Position numbers and translations under genes: made by a program
Shown: piece after piece, positions 35,541-48,005 of the stretch
Position numbering within the stretch: the stretch's first letter is position 1
Layout of the letters: each line of letters starts with the position of its first letter
The notes under the pieces: model-generated
Told to the model about the DNA's origin: nothing
What the model saw: the letters and a program-made list of their open reading frames with translations, nothing else
Database searches by the model: none
Origin: Blasia pusilla
Lineage: Eukaryota; Marchantiophyta; Marchantiopsida; Blasiales
Assembly: GCA_050084515.1 (NCBI GenBank)
Contig: CM114272.1
Span: forward strand, 22,630,001-22,694,000
DNA length: 64,000 nt
Direction: 5' to 3'

Positions 35541-37198
35541 TCAACAGTAGCGCTGGCGTGGATCGAATGAAAGGTCGTCTTGATTCGGTTGCCCTGGCCA
35601 TCCACTCTGCTACTCCCTCATTGGGCCGCGACAGCGCTCCTTTCGAGACAGTCTCCATCTCTCTCACTCCCCTCTTTCAGTCACTACCATCCTCCACCAT
35701 AGCGAAGGCTATTCCAAGCAGTGCCAGGCACTCCTCCAGGGTGGTTGATTCAGTTGGTAGAGCAAGGTTCCTAATCTGTGGTGGACTGTCTCTCGAATAC
35801 GCATCTTAGCTTCTGGCACCAGGTCACGCAGGATGACGACTGTGGCAGGCACTCCTGGAAAGGTCATTTGATGTCCGCGTCCAAGCGAACATCGTTATCA
35901 TCTCGAGTAATTTCCGAGACAGCCGTCTGGAATCAGAAGGAATGTTAGCGACCGGGATACGTATGGCTGGCCATTTTACTGTCATCCATTCCTCCCTATC
36001 TAGGATTCTTAAACCGTATCCTCTCCTACAAGGCGCCACGGGTCAGGATTCATATGCCCAAAGAATTTGTCTCTCGTTCCTTGAACATGGATTACCGTGC
36101 GACAGAGGATTTATTTTTATTGCTTGTTGGTTACACGACTTCAGTGTGGGAGACTTCAATCCCGGGTTGAGAATTCAGGAAAACTCCCTTTGCGAAAAAC
36201 TTGAGGTAAAAAATGGACGTGAAAGTGTGCTCTTCGATACAGGTAAACTTGTACTCATAAGCTCTTGAGGACTTCAAATCAATTCAATTCTTTCAATCCG
36301 TAAACCTCCGTAAAAAGTCGTCGATGGATGGAAGGCTCAAGACAGGGACTCCAAGGCTAAGGGCACGCACTACTTTCAAAATTACAATAAACCTGAGCGA
36401 CTAAGAGGCGACAAGTATGTAATGCAGACCAGAGAAGTCATTTCTGCTCTCCACAGTGTTCGAATCTTGTAAGCATATGCGGAGTAACAGTCAATGACAC
36501 TCTTGGCCAAAGTACAATAAGATAATCCGGACACAAACAAGACTCGTAGGTTGAAATCCAATTCTGAAATACATGTTTTACTGACCGATGAGAAAGAACC
36601 TTGACTTAGTTCCAATCGATCTGTTTGTTTCGTACTAGCGATTCGAAAGATTATTCCCATACAAGGCCATCACGGCTACATGTACACCTAAAACTTGAAA
36701 AGATTCCAATCTTCCGACAGCAACACAAGCATGCAGCTAGATGTGGGAACCAATCCTACGTTATTTACAAGGTCCCGGCATGACTACTGAACATACACTG
36801 GCAGGTCTCAAGCGGAGACAGGGACTAAATATCAAACGATGAATCAGAACAGGTGAGCAGCCGACAACTTTGATCTCATCCACCGACTCAACCTAGGTAC
36901 GAGTATCGATCCTCTCCAGTGGCACACATGTGCATGCGGCAAGTACCGTCCGCCTCGAATCCTGCAGTCTGTTCGCTCAAATTCCAAGTGACGTGTCGAG
37001 GAGCCTGAATAACCTCTACACGTCACTGTCTCCCTTCCTCTTTTCTTGCGTGTATTACTGTTGCAGGTCGGGAGGGGCGGTATGTTGCTCTAGTCGTGAA
37101 AGTAATGAGATACTGTCCTCCGGGTATGACTCCGACGTGATGTGAAACATTAATTGCACTATGTGTCGTCAATCGGCAGACACCAGAAGATCCGCTGA
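35541..37198. other. Balanced-composition region, no recognised gene
   Basis: Base composition is closer to the HMA gene than to the AT-rich flanks. On the minus strand, after a CAG acceptor near 35779, a short stretch reads RNLALPTESTTLEECLALLGIAFAMVEDGSD in pieces before a stop, and could be an exon or an old gag piece. The part next to 37198 is probably the 3' flank of the HMA gene. No function is proposed. Confidence 0.3.
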
Positions 37199-37900
37199 TT
37201 AGTCCCTCCAGAATTTGGAGTTCTTGAAGCATTCTTTGCTCACCCTCAAGATTTCCGCTGGCGCAGCGACGCCCGTGACGACCACCTTCTGCCTCATCGA
37301 ATCACAAGTGACCGTATGCACGCCCTCAACATCCAGAAGACGGTTCTTTATCCTGTCCTCGCAAGCTTCACAGCACAAAGAAACTTTGAGTTGAACGGTC
37401 TGTCCACCGTATGGCAGGGCATCGTGGTAACTGTTGGAGGCGTAAGTTCGAGGAACAGTGGCTGTGTGCTGACCATGATAAACATCCGAGGAAGCATAGC
37501 CCGCGGGATATGTCACGTTCGAATGGTATGTCGGATAGGTGGTGTGATGGGAACCGTGATACCTTCCCGGGGGAGAAATCGCATTCCTCGAGTCGCTCCT
37601 GCTCAAGTATGCGCCCTGTCTGTACGCAGGCGGAGAGTGAGAAGATCTGTGCCTCCTCAGCAAGTCCGAGAGATGGAATCTGGATTCATGGCGACCCCTG
37701 CGAGGAGAATGCGACGATCTTGAGTAGTCCGAGTTGCGATAAGAGTACTCCGACTCATCGCTGGGGTAGCGCGAGTCGTATCCTGACCCGCGGTAGCTGT
37801 CTTCGCGATATAGCCGCCGAGATCCGTGACCATTGGACGAGCCGAGGACCCGTACCGGATCGTCGTTGTTGTTGTAGAAAACTTCGTTGACAGACAACAT
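37199..37900 (-). CDS. Heavy-metal-associated (HMA) domain protein
   Basis: An intact single-exon gene of 233 residues. The N-terminal 160 residues are rich in Ser, Tyr, Arg and His (SDESEYSYRNSDYSRSSHSPRR) and look disordered. Residues 168-233 form an HMA fold: TVQLKVSLCCEACEDRIKNRL with the metal-binding CxxC at Cys177 and Cys180, followed by VEGVHTVTCD and KVVVTGVAAPAEIL. HMA proteins of land plants bind soft metals such as copper or act as metallochaperones. There is no C-terminal CaaX box (ends FWRD), so it is not an isoprenylated HIPP type. The start at 37900 is the first ATG after a stop-free leader, with a TATA-like element about 180 bp upstream. High GC compared with its neighbours supports a real, selected gene. 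Metal specificity cannot be told. Confidence 0.85.
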   Translation of the reverse strand: MLSVNEVFYNNNDDPVRVLGSSNGHGSRRLYREDSYRGSGYDSRYPSDESEYSYRNSDYSRSSHSPRRGRHESRFHLSDLLRRHRSSHSPPAYRQGAYLSRSDSRNAISPPGRYHGSHHTTYPTYHSNVTYPAGYASSDVYHGQHTATVPRTYASNSYHDALPYGGQTVQLKVSLCCEACEDRIKNRLLDVEGVHTVTCDSMRQKVVVTGVAAPAEILRVSKECFKNSKFWRD

Positions 37901-38078
37901 CTTGGAGCTCGTCTGCTGCGCCTTGGACCGACTTCAGTGCGCCTCGACAACCTCCGGAGATAGGGAGCGGAGGAAAGCGGAAGGAGGCGGAGAGAAATCG
38001 AATCGTCCCAGCGGGGTTGCACCGTGCAAGTCGAACTACGAGGCGCGAGCTTGGCCGAGCTTTGACGAGGATCAGTTG

Positions 38079-38085
38079 CTTTATA
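38079..38085 (-). promoter_or_regulatory. TATA-like box of the HMA gene
   Basis: On the minus strand it reads TATAAAG, about 180 bp before the ATG at 37900. This leaves a plausible 5' UTR of roughly 150 nt rich in CTCC/TCCG words. Confidence 0.4.
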
Positions 38086-41000
38086 CGAAAAAGGATGGAG
38101 TGCCCAATGATTCGCGGCACAAGCAGATTCCAACATCGTACAGTGCAGGTGCCTAAGCACTTTTGGCCGCGCACAACTTCCGGCTTCAAACCCATGTGGG
38201 GTCTCCTATGCGAATCAGCCGATTCACATGGGAAAATACGCCTCCTTTTGGAGGCATATTTCCCGCATATTCCGAGTCCCTTCCTGCCCCAAGCTTCCAT
38301 GGATCCGTTCCATGGAGAAGGCAGGAATCGCCAAGGAAACTATGAACTGAGTCGCTCGTTCTGGGACCGGAATATTTGGGTTTTGCTTTTGGAACGGGAT
38401 CAGAGTATTCGGTTCCGTTTCGGTTTCGCACAAGCGGAGTCGGAATGAAGGCATGGTTCGAGGATTTTTTTCTCTTCTTTGGATTCGATACTGAAGGATT
38501 TAGGATTTGAACATATATTTCCCATTTTGTGATGGTTGAAGTTTCGAAGTGATAAGTACAATATGGAAGATGCTAGGGTGTATTAAATTAGAATAGTCTT
38601 CTCTTTTTCATGGCAAATCGTTATGTTTTGTTTAGTCACAATAATCTTGAAACGAATTTTTTTAACTTTTTGTATGCAAATGTCATACATATTTAAATAT
38701 CATTTCTTTCTTTATGGAGTCATTTCAATAAGGATTTCATTTGAATTATTTTTTTTGTATTTTGAAGTTACAAGAAATATCTGACTACATGGAGAGGACG
38801 ACCAACGAATCAACGAACATTGTGATACCCGATTCAAACATGTATGACCTCAACCAAGAACAAGAAACAATTTTCCACTATGGTTTTCCATGCAATTCCA
38901 CTCTTTCATGTTGTCTTATATCCATTGTTTGAGGGTTTCTTATGCGATGATGTTCATCACTATGAATTGTGTTATATTGATTTCAAGTCTCTCCTCTCTA
39001 AAAAAACCAAAAGTAAAATGGAAAAAAGAGAATGAGACAACAGTTTTTGATTTGTATGAAGAGTGTTACTTCCATCATTGTAATGAGGGTAATATGAGCC
39101 AAGATCAATGGCAATGCTTGCAATTTACAAGAATGAGGAAGACATATTTTTTTCTATATTATTTTTAATTTTTAATTTTCAAGCTAGATTTGGAGAAAAT
39201 TTTAATCCCTATTTTGGGAAAAACATTCATCAAAATAAATTTTTTTCTTTTGCTTATTGAAGGATGGGGATTGGAAAAGGGATAAATTATTTTCCCCAAA
39301 ATTAATAAAATAAAATATATGAAAATTTATCTTGAGCCAAGTTAGATGTATTAAAAAAAATTCTATCTTTCTTCATTTTTCATGCTTTTTAGGATTAAAA
39401 TATATTCAAATTGTGTCCACTAATTTCATATTATCATCCTCCACATGGGAGTCCTTTTATTCCCAATCATCTCACCCGGTGGATCGCACAGGCAAAAACT
39501 TACTATTATCCTTTCAAATATCTTATGTTGTTGACATGTGTCCAATTTAAGGAGGAATTTAATGAAGGGGACCAAAGACTTAGGGATAAAATAAAGCATG
39601 GGCATCATAGTAGTAATATACATTACGAAATGATGTATGAGAAATTCATGGAAACCATTCCATGTGTAGCCGATGTCAATGCTACCCGTGTTTGGTCTTG
39701 AACTCGTGACCACTTGGAGATGAGCTCATTCACATAGCCAACTTTCTAAGGTATCCTCCACACTAACATTGTGATTTAGTTATTTCTTCCTCTAAGTCCC
39801 CCTTGGGCTTTAAATAAAAACATCCTTTATTGCATGAAAGCAATGAAGGTTGTTGATGCTATGTATATCGCCCATTGGCTCGATCCTAGGGTGAATGCAA
39901 TTTTTTGCCATAATCAAAACCTTAAAGCACCTCTGGAGATTTTGAGCCACGTAAGGAAGAGGTTACGGTAATCTCATTGTTTTGCCCAAATTTCTTTTCC
40001 AATGGACAATGTAGCAAAACGAACCAGTTGCTCACAATTGCTTTCTATTACTAGCTAGTCGAGGTTGCCAAGACGGTGGGCCATTTTTGGGCATAGAAAA
40101 ATTGAGATCCTCTACGATAGCCGCAACTTGGCTTGTATGAGATCCCGCCCTAAAAAAGAATGGACTAGATAATATCTCATTAGTAGAATGGAAATTAGAT
40201 AACCCTAAAGGTACTCACACAACCCTCAAGGTGCATAACAAGCACATATTTTCTATGTTTTTTAATTTTAGATTACAAGTTCTTATAAATATTATAACAA
40301 TTATTTTTTCAAGCATTTTGGGATTTCGATGTTTTAAATTCTATTATATATTTTGTCTTTAGATGCTATAAGAGGTTCAATCTTGTAAAAAGACTATCAC
40401 ACGAAAAATATTTTCTAATCTTGAAAAATAAAAATAAAAATATATTTTTGAAGGGACCTTCTTTCATAAAAAATATTCATTTCTTTGGGAGTAAAAGTAA
40501 TTGAGAAAAGAATCACTTCTCCTAATATTATAATACAAATTAGAATTTTTATAGTTTATTTAATCTAGAACTAATTTTGTCTATTTATGTATTAGGTAAC
40601 TTTAGGTTCATTGCCACAGACTGATAAATCCATTTCTTCTTCCAATTGACTTTGATTCTCCTACAAAGCTAATTATCAAGTTGACACGACGATGGAGAGT
40701 TGAAGAATTTTGTAGCTCTCCAAGGTTGCAAAACAAGGCCAATAGAGTATAAAAATTTATGTGTTGTAAAAGATTCGCCCTTGTAGTAAGAAATTGGTTC
40801 TTTTCCCTTACATTTTTGATACATTGCAAAAATCCATCAATAAATTTTAAAGGCCAAGTTCTTCACCAATACTTCCATTATAAGACACTCATTTTTCTAT
40901 CCTCACTTTCTAGGAAATCCTCTTAAAGTCACAACAGGATAAGGCGCATATAGGTATTGATCTAAGAAAAATGTCAAGTATCAATATAGTATCAGTTGTG

Positions 41001-44000
41001 ACATGAATTTATCATTTTCTTTATCCTTTGGTGCAAAATCTTCCTACTAACTACCCATTACTATCATGGTAAATTGGGATGCCCACAAACATTAACAACT
41101 TGCATTAGGGATTTAGCTTGGATACACATTGGGACATTACCAGTAAGAATGCAATCCTAGGTTTTATTTTAGTTCGTTTAGATCGTGATGACTTATTCTA
41201 GTAATTATGTCTTCTAAGACATTCATCCAAAAGACAACATGGAACCAATTAATTTGAGCTTCATGTATGATGAACCAAAAACATGTACTTTCCAAAATTG
41301 GCATCTCTTCATATTTTATTCCTTACCATTTTTGCACATTTTAGTATCCATTATAACCTATTTTTGTACAAGAGATTCTTGATCTACTCTTCAACCACGC
41401 TATTATGGCAAATATCTTTCTATGCAAAATTTCCTCTAATTGCTATTATTTGATCACAAACTTTGTCTATTTGGGGCGCATGTCACGTGATTGCCAAGCC
41501 TTCCTATTGATTTGACCAGAAGATCGGTTGAAGTGCTGACAACTCACATTGATGGTGTAGGGCATATTGACAAGGGGTATGAATTATTTGATCACAAACT
41601 TTGCTATTTGGGCATCATAAAATCTTCCCTCTCTTAGCTTAACTCATTAGCTACCTACTTTACATTACTCAACACTAGTAGGTATCTATGCAATACTCGG
41701 TGGGCTAATAATGGGTAGTTTAAATTCATTGCAATTATTCATCCCTAATCTACCCAAATTTACCCCTTACTTGACTTGACGGATCCCAAATCGATCCCTT
41801 GATCACTAAATTTCCCCCAAAAGTGACTCTTAATTATCCAAGCACATGTGTGAAGATCTTATTGGCTAAAAATGAAAGATGTCAATAGGAGAGGAGTTTG
41901 GAAACCGAAGGTGCAATCTACAATAATAATATAGATGTTGCACCATATCCTCTACTGCTTGCTTATAATATAATCTTATGAAAACTATCTATTGTCTATC
42001 ATTAGTATAAAAAATGACGTTGTAAATTTAAGGGTATTCACTTCAATGAAAAGGAGCTTACTCACTTGGAAGTTATTGTCCACTGTAAAGATCTTGGAAC
42101 ATGGATTTTACTTGATTATTTTTTGAAGGTTCGTGTGATCATGGGCATTCCATTTGAGATACGCTTACCTTCAGCAAAGGAAATCCATCTTCTCACTCAC
42201 ATGAATATTGCTCAAGAAAATGGAGCAATCTTTAAGTTACCTCTAACTTTTCAGTCAGAGCAGGCAACCAAACTAAATGTTTAATCTTCGCCACCATCAC
42301 GTGAGTGGTTTGTGAGACAAATTATGCTCACGCCTTCATGGGTTAGCCATGGCCAATCACCTACTCGCTCACTCAATCTCTTCTGTATGAGTCACCCTCT
42401 CTTTATAGTAATAATAGTATCCAATGCATTTAATTTATAGCATGGCCATGATGCACTAATCTATATGATAATGGAAGACCCTATATTTATATAATTAAAA
42501 GAGGATGGGGTTAGAGAAACCCCCCCTTGGGTGTTGACATCAATGGTTTTACGATCCATTTATTGTTGACACATGTCTTCTTAAGACCCTAAGGCTTCTA
42601 TTGTTGACTGGTGTTACCTGTACATCGCATGGGCAACATACTAGTGTATAATAAGACAAAATAGTGGGCTAATAAGACAAAATAAAAACTTTTTTGTAAT
42701 TTTTCACTTCATTCATATTTGATGGGAAGGTAAAATGAATTTGAATGGAAGAGGAAGATTCTTATTTTTAATTATATCAAATAGAAAATAATTATTAAAT
42801 AACCTAAATTATAATAGATTTAGGATGCAAGAAGAAAATGAGTTCTACTAGTTAAAATTAATTTTTAATATTTTAATTAATGAGTGTTATCTACGGCCCC
42901 TACAAGTATGCTTCGTTTTGCTTATCAATTGTGCAGGCTATTTTGATTTGTGTGATTGTTTTACACTGTGGATGAGAATTTTACGTGTCTACCAAACCGT
43001 GGATCTCCGTAATAATTCGTGTGACTTCAAAAACCTCATCTATCCATTCCGGTATCCTCTCCGTTCTTATGTCCTCTCCCATGGTGTATCCTAGTGTCCT
43101 CTCCCATGGTGTATGCCTAGCATACAAACTTGTTTGTAAAGGGGCATTTTTTCTCTAGTGCCACAACTTCCCCTCCCTAGTATTTTCTCTCTTCGTATTT
43201 CCTCTTCTCCGGTGAGGCTATTTTGGTATACAAACTAGTGGTAGTTTGTATTTCTGTCCCATCTCGTATACTCATATACATCTCTATTCGTATTTTCTTC
43301 TCTCCATGCAGGTATCTTGGTATACATACACATACAAACTACTGGTTTGATGGGAGGAATAGAAGGGGAGGAGTGGACAGGTATTGTTTAAACTTTAAAC
43401 TTTATGGAAGGGTGGAATTATTCAGGGGAATGGGGTATTATTGAAATTTTAATTGAGTAGTGAAATCACTTAGAAGAGTGGAATGTTATTGCTCTTTTAA
43501 GATTTAAGAAAGTGGAAATTATATTTAAATTTTGAAGTGAGAAATATCATTATTAAAAAAAATAATCGTGTTAATTCATATTTGATATTCTGGGAAAGGA
43601 AAATGAATTTCAATGGAAAAGGGAAATAATTTCATTAATTAAAATTAACCAATGATTTCGTTAGTGGATATTATTTTGGTGGGAAGAGTGGAAGCAAAAG
43701 AAGGGGAAGAATAACTACTAGCTAGGACCCGCAAGGGAGTGTGTGATGCACAAATCCCTCTTTAAATATTCATTCTCCTTATTGATTTGTCTTTGCATGA
43801 TCCCCAATTAAGGTGACCAAACGTATTTCTGAACGAGCATGCGGCCTTGTGATAGAGCGGGAGATTAATTAGTAAATAAGTGTGCATGACGCATAGATAG
43901 CCTAGATGGAGAGAAACAAAAACGGGGAGTTTGTGCAAGGGCTGTTAAGAAAACTAATGATACGTGTCAAACGGAGGAGCAATTGCAAAAAACTGCATTT

Positions 44001-45119
44001 TCCTGTTAATTAATAGATTGTTGAAACTTTTATGGAGGGGTGAAGTTGTTTAAGGGGGTTGGGTATTATTTGAATATTAATTGACAAATGAAATGATTTA
44101 AAAAGTAAAATGTTATCACTCTTTTAAGATTTAAGAAAATAAAAATTATATTTAAATTTTGAAATGAAAATGGTTATGAACTCATTTTCATGGCAAGCAC
44201 GGGCATGCTAATTAGTATCAATAATTCTCCAAACATGTGTAACTTAGTTGTGTGATATAATTTTGGTGCTAAATTTCCCACTTCACAATTTATGGGCGAG
44301 GAGGTTTCTTCATTAAATCACCGTCTCTTCTCTGTTCTAATTTTCCCAACTTCCCTCATCTCCTAATCTTAAACACGGTCCCAGCTTAGAGCCCATACTT
44401 TGCGGTTCTCTCCCAGGTGCGTGCACAACACAATATTTTTTGTAATCGCACTACAATCTTCCATGAAATCCATACTATCACGTGGAGAAATATTATTGGA
44501 TGAATAACTTCTTAGGTTAGGCTTTCAACGTGTTAGCCGTAATTTTTCATAACTGCGTAGGTTCGTATTGACTCTTGTGTAACATATGGAGTTGGCTTCT
44601 TGCATTGAATTCTTTAATCCCTCTTCCTTTTCCCTCTCCTATGTGTGGAATCCTCTTTTATGTAGCTTGTAGCCCGTAGTAACACTCTGTATGGGGTTAG
44701 CTATTATGGCATTTTATACCTTGGATAAGGTTATTATAACATAAGTATTATAACATTAACACCGTGTATGTGATTTATTGTATGCATCTTTAGTATTGAA
44801 GATATTTATTTTCTTCATTATTTCTCCTTAATTCAAGTCCCTCTTTGTGTTAACATCATAGAAGCAGGTGTCTAACAACCTAGAAGGGTTTCATCAAACC
44901 TCCTCGTTTTTTAAATTATATAGATTGTGAACTTATTCTATTGTATAGACCCCGTCTTTTCAGCTACCATACTAGTCCTTATTCTCATACCAAATAACTC
45001 TATCATTGCTTATTATCCCATTACCATCCGTGCATGCAAAATCCACATTAACCCTTTGCCTGCTCCCGCCTCTTGCCACTTTAGTCCAACTTTCCTAATG
45101 TGGCCCATCTTCAGCATAT
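38086..45119. other. AT-rich desert, no supported gene
   Basis: After the GC-balanced 38.1-38.45 kb part, the sequence is strongly AT-rich and has no recognisable gene. A tandem duplication of about 27 bp (GTCCTCTCCCATGGTGTAT twice) lies at 43070-43115. Frames at 39411-39701 and 42066-42284 have no recognised product. Several phrases such as CACGGGCATGCTAATTAGTA (near 44200) and CATGGGCAACATACTAGTG (near 42630) may be ends of small non-autonomous elements. Confidence 0.45.
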
Positions 45120-46480
45120 ACATTACGGGGTGTCATTTTATCGACTTTCCGGAGTTTTGGATTTCCCCGAATCCATTCGGGGACTCGTCGGGTAACTTTC
45201 GAGCTACCCGCTTTGGCGCCCTCGGGAGTGTCTTCCTGGGTGCCCCATGGAATTAAGGCTGTCACATGTGAAATATGGGTTGATGCTCTTGCCCCCTCCT
45301 CTCCCGGAAGTAGCCGGATGGCTTCTCGGGCCAAGCCATGGTTGGGGGAGTTTTTCCGCGGGACGCGATCCATCGCCGGGAAGGTCCAATCGAAAATGGT
45401 AATTTCGGATTTTGAACCGGTTTTGAAACACGAAATACAAAGGACCTACTCGAATTCCAGCCGGTTTTCATAAGCAATTTTAAAATCAATCTAAAATTCT
45501 CAAATTTAACTCGTAACCCCGATCTCCCGAATCCGGATAGGAGGTAAAGTGACACTCCCTATTCTTAGGTCGAGATAGCTCAGTGGTCCCCGCCTTCCTC
45601 ACCAATTATTATGGTGTTGGTCGGCCTTTTGGACGGTCGCGTTTGCCAAAGCCGACACTACAACTTCCCCATCTGCACGCGTTTCAGAGTAGCAGGATCG
45701 CCAGCATTAGTACGGACCGGAATGAGCCTGTGGGCCTTACCGTCCACGCCGATATCGGCGAAATGGCGAGCACAGTCGGGCCCATCTTCGGCTCAATCAT
45801 GCGATCGAACAAGAGCTGTTCTCCGGTGCCGAGGACATGACAGACCCAGTTTTCCCGGCGTATCCCGATGGCAGTCATATTTGGTCGCCAAAGTAGGAAC
45901 CGGGACACTTATCCCCTTGTTAAAGAAGCCGGTTCGCGTTTCAAACTTTACTCAACTTCCCGACGTGAAAATTAGGTTTCCTTCGTAAATTTTAACGAAA
46001 ACCGGCAAGAATGGCGGAATTCCCGCTTCCTTGAAAGTTCGCTCGGGAAAAGAGACCAGTGCGCCTAAAAAGCCGGTCGAGCAATATCCCCATCCGTTCG
46101 CCAAATCGCGTTGCGGGTCTAGCGCAGTCGTGTGATCCGCAGCTTTAGCTGGACACGTGCGAAACTTTCGAGGAAGACGTTTCTTGTGGACTGCGGGGCC
46201 GGGTATCTCCAGAACCCTGTGCTCCGTCCGAACACCTTTCGGCGGTCGACCAGGCGAATGACAGGTAAGGAACCACCGATCATAAGTGCTTTCCCTGCGA
46301 GGCTCCGACCTGACGGATACCCTTTCATCATCAAAAGGTATTCTACGAGCTCCATCGCTTTAGTGGGGCCTGTCGGAGGCTCTGAGATTTTCTGCATTAA
46401 AAAAATTCGTCCACATTATTACAAGAGGATGAGTTTACGGAGCCTCTTCGCCCTTTTGTTGCCGTGGACACTTTTTTCTT
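45120..46480. other. CpG-rich compositional island
   Basis: About 1.4 kb with many CpG sites and near-balanced GC, between AT-rich flanks. Both strands contain frames of about 75-125 codons but none is recognised. A TAGCTCAGTGG word at 45576-45586 resembles a tRNA A box but no tRNA can be folded around it. The texture suggests a recent insertion, possibly organellar DNA or an unknown element; this is inference. Confidence 0.45.
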
Positions 46481-46662
46481 AATGCCACCTTTTTTTTCCC
46501 CGGGTGTGGCTTTCGGATACTTTACTCCTCTTTTGGTTTAAAATGGGTTTTCATGCATATTTATTGAGGTTTCCCATCATTCTCCCATTCTTGGACTTTT
46601 ATTGTGGTGTTGACCGGTGATAAGTTTAAAGGAGGGAGTAAGGCGGGAAGGTCTTCAAGGGT

Positions 46663-46713
46663 GTTTGGGATTCAAACCCTGCTTTGGAGCGCCGTAGGGT
46701 TTGAATCCCAAAC
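46663..46713. repeat. 18-bp inverted repeat with 15-nt loop
   Basis: Bases 46663-46680 (GTTTGGGATTCAAACCCT) are exactly complementary to 46696-46713. The arms contain a TTTGGGATTCAAA word. Possibly the end of a small element or a structured transcript. Confidence 0.85.
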
Positions 46714-47064
46714 CCTACGACTCAGGGGCAGAAAATAGATCAGGAGATTTAGCGTTGGGATTCAAAACTCAAACAAAGTCCAATAGTTTGGATTTTGAGG
46801 TCTCTATTGGATTCCAACCCGTGACTCATATTGTTGGGTCTCGGTTTGGGCCTCATGCGAGATCTATTAGACAGTTGAGATCGTTTTAGATGCTTGGACT
46901 AACCAAAAATTTTGTCCAAAGTCTCGAAAGACTTGCTCGTATTGGGAAGCTAGGAATGAGGGAAGGTTGAGTTTTATGAGATGCCGAGTTGAGAAGTGAG
47001 TGGGTTGGAAGGCCGGTTGACCTAGACCAGACTAATGTAAATTTGTTTGGATGCAGATCGGCGA

Positions 47065-47705
47065 TGTCGTGCGCATACACATCGCTACACAACATACATC
47101 GCTGTCATCGAATACACACACAAACACACATGATCCCATGCTAACTCATAGCATCCATACACAAAGGCGAGAAGTACCAAAATATCTCCAGTTAAAGTAA
47201 GATCCAATCTCTCTCTACACCATCTCACACCATAGCTCTCAAAGATGTGCACTCTTTCTCATGTCAAACCAAACCCACTCTTCTAATGAGAGGCTTGGGT
47301 TACACTTACAAGGTAAGAGACCATAGCTCCGCCGCCTTATGCGAAAAGGTTCAACAAAGAGAGAATGAGCTCTCAAGCTCTCTCTCTTAGAGGTATATCC
47401 CCTTCCCTCTCCCAAACCCTCTCAACGGTAATCTATGCTTGCAGGTCACCTCCTTGGCTCTTGACCTGTTATGGAGGGTCAAGGGTCACTTCCCAAAGTG
47501 GAAAGTCAACTATCCCCAACATGGGAATTTACCCGAAATAGTAAGTTTCTATATATGGCTCCAAATAAGCCGAAACGAAGGGGAAACCTGCTCTCTCAAG
47601 TTTCCCGGGGCCTCAACAAGTCATCCTCGACCTCTTGGGCCTGTCCTCCACTACTCGTGCAGACGCTCTGCTAGATCCCACCGATCTATCCTAACAGTCC
47701 TGACA
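47065..47705 (-). repeat. 3' LTR of copy 2
   Basis: 641 bp. Plus-strand ends are TGTCGTGCGC and CCTGACA, i.e. TG...CA termini in element orientation (TGTCAGG to GCACGACA). Colinear with 18339-18989. Confidence 0.9.
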
Positions 47706-47707
47706 GT

Positions 47708-47819
47708 TGTCGTGCGCATACACATCGCTATCATCGAACACACACATAAACATACACGATCCCATGCTAACTCATGGCATCCATATACAGAGGCGAGAAG
47801 TACCAAAGTATCTCCAATC
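47708..47819 (-). repeat. Extra LTR end next to the 3' LTR
   Basis: 112 bp repeating the TGTCGTGCGCATACACATCG to TCTCCAAT part of the neighbouring LTR. It equals the segment that is missing from the 5' LTR of the same element. Confidence 0.85.
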
Positions 47820-48005
47820 GTCCCCCTAGGTGGTGGTTAGGTCCCTCTAACTCCGGATAGCCATCTATCCCTACCTACCACGACATACATCTCTAGGACG
47901 CTAAGAGCAGAAAGGCCGGATGCTCATGTGCCCTTATCGTTAGTCGCCTTCTCGTCATCCATATCACAGAAAAAAGTCGAAATCAAAACCTACCTAGTAT
48001 CTCTT

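Noticed and set aside
37316-37890. Frames of 135 and 159 codons on the plus strand over the HMA gene
   Set aside because: They are antisense shadows of the intact minus-strand HMA gene; their translations are Arg/Cys/Ser-rich and match no family.
37657-38300. Longer minus-strand frames overlapping the HMA gene start (167 and 181 codons)
   Set aside because: They lie in other frames than the HMA domain and have no recognisable domain; they arise from the GC-rich upstream region.
45576-45586. TAGCTCAGTGG, resembling a tRNA A box
   Set aside because: No B box at a suitable distance and no cloverleaf could be drawn.
47439-47840. 133-codon plus-strand frame
   Set aside because: It lies inside the LTR and the extra LTR end, so it is a chance frame in repeat sequence.
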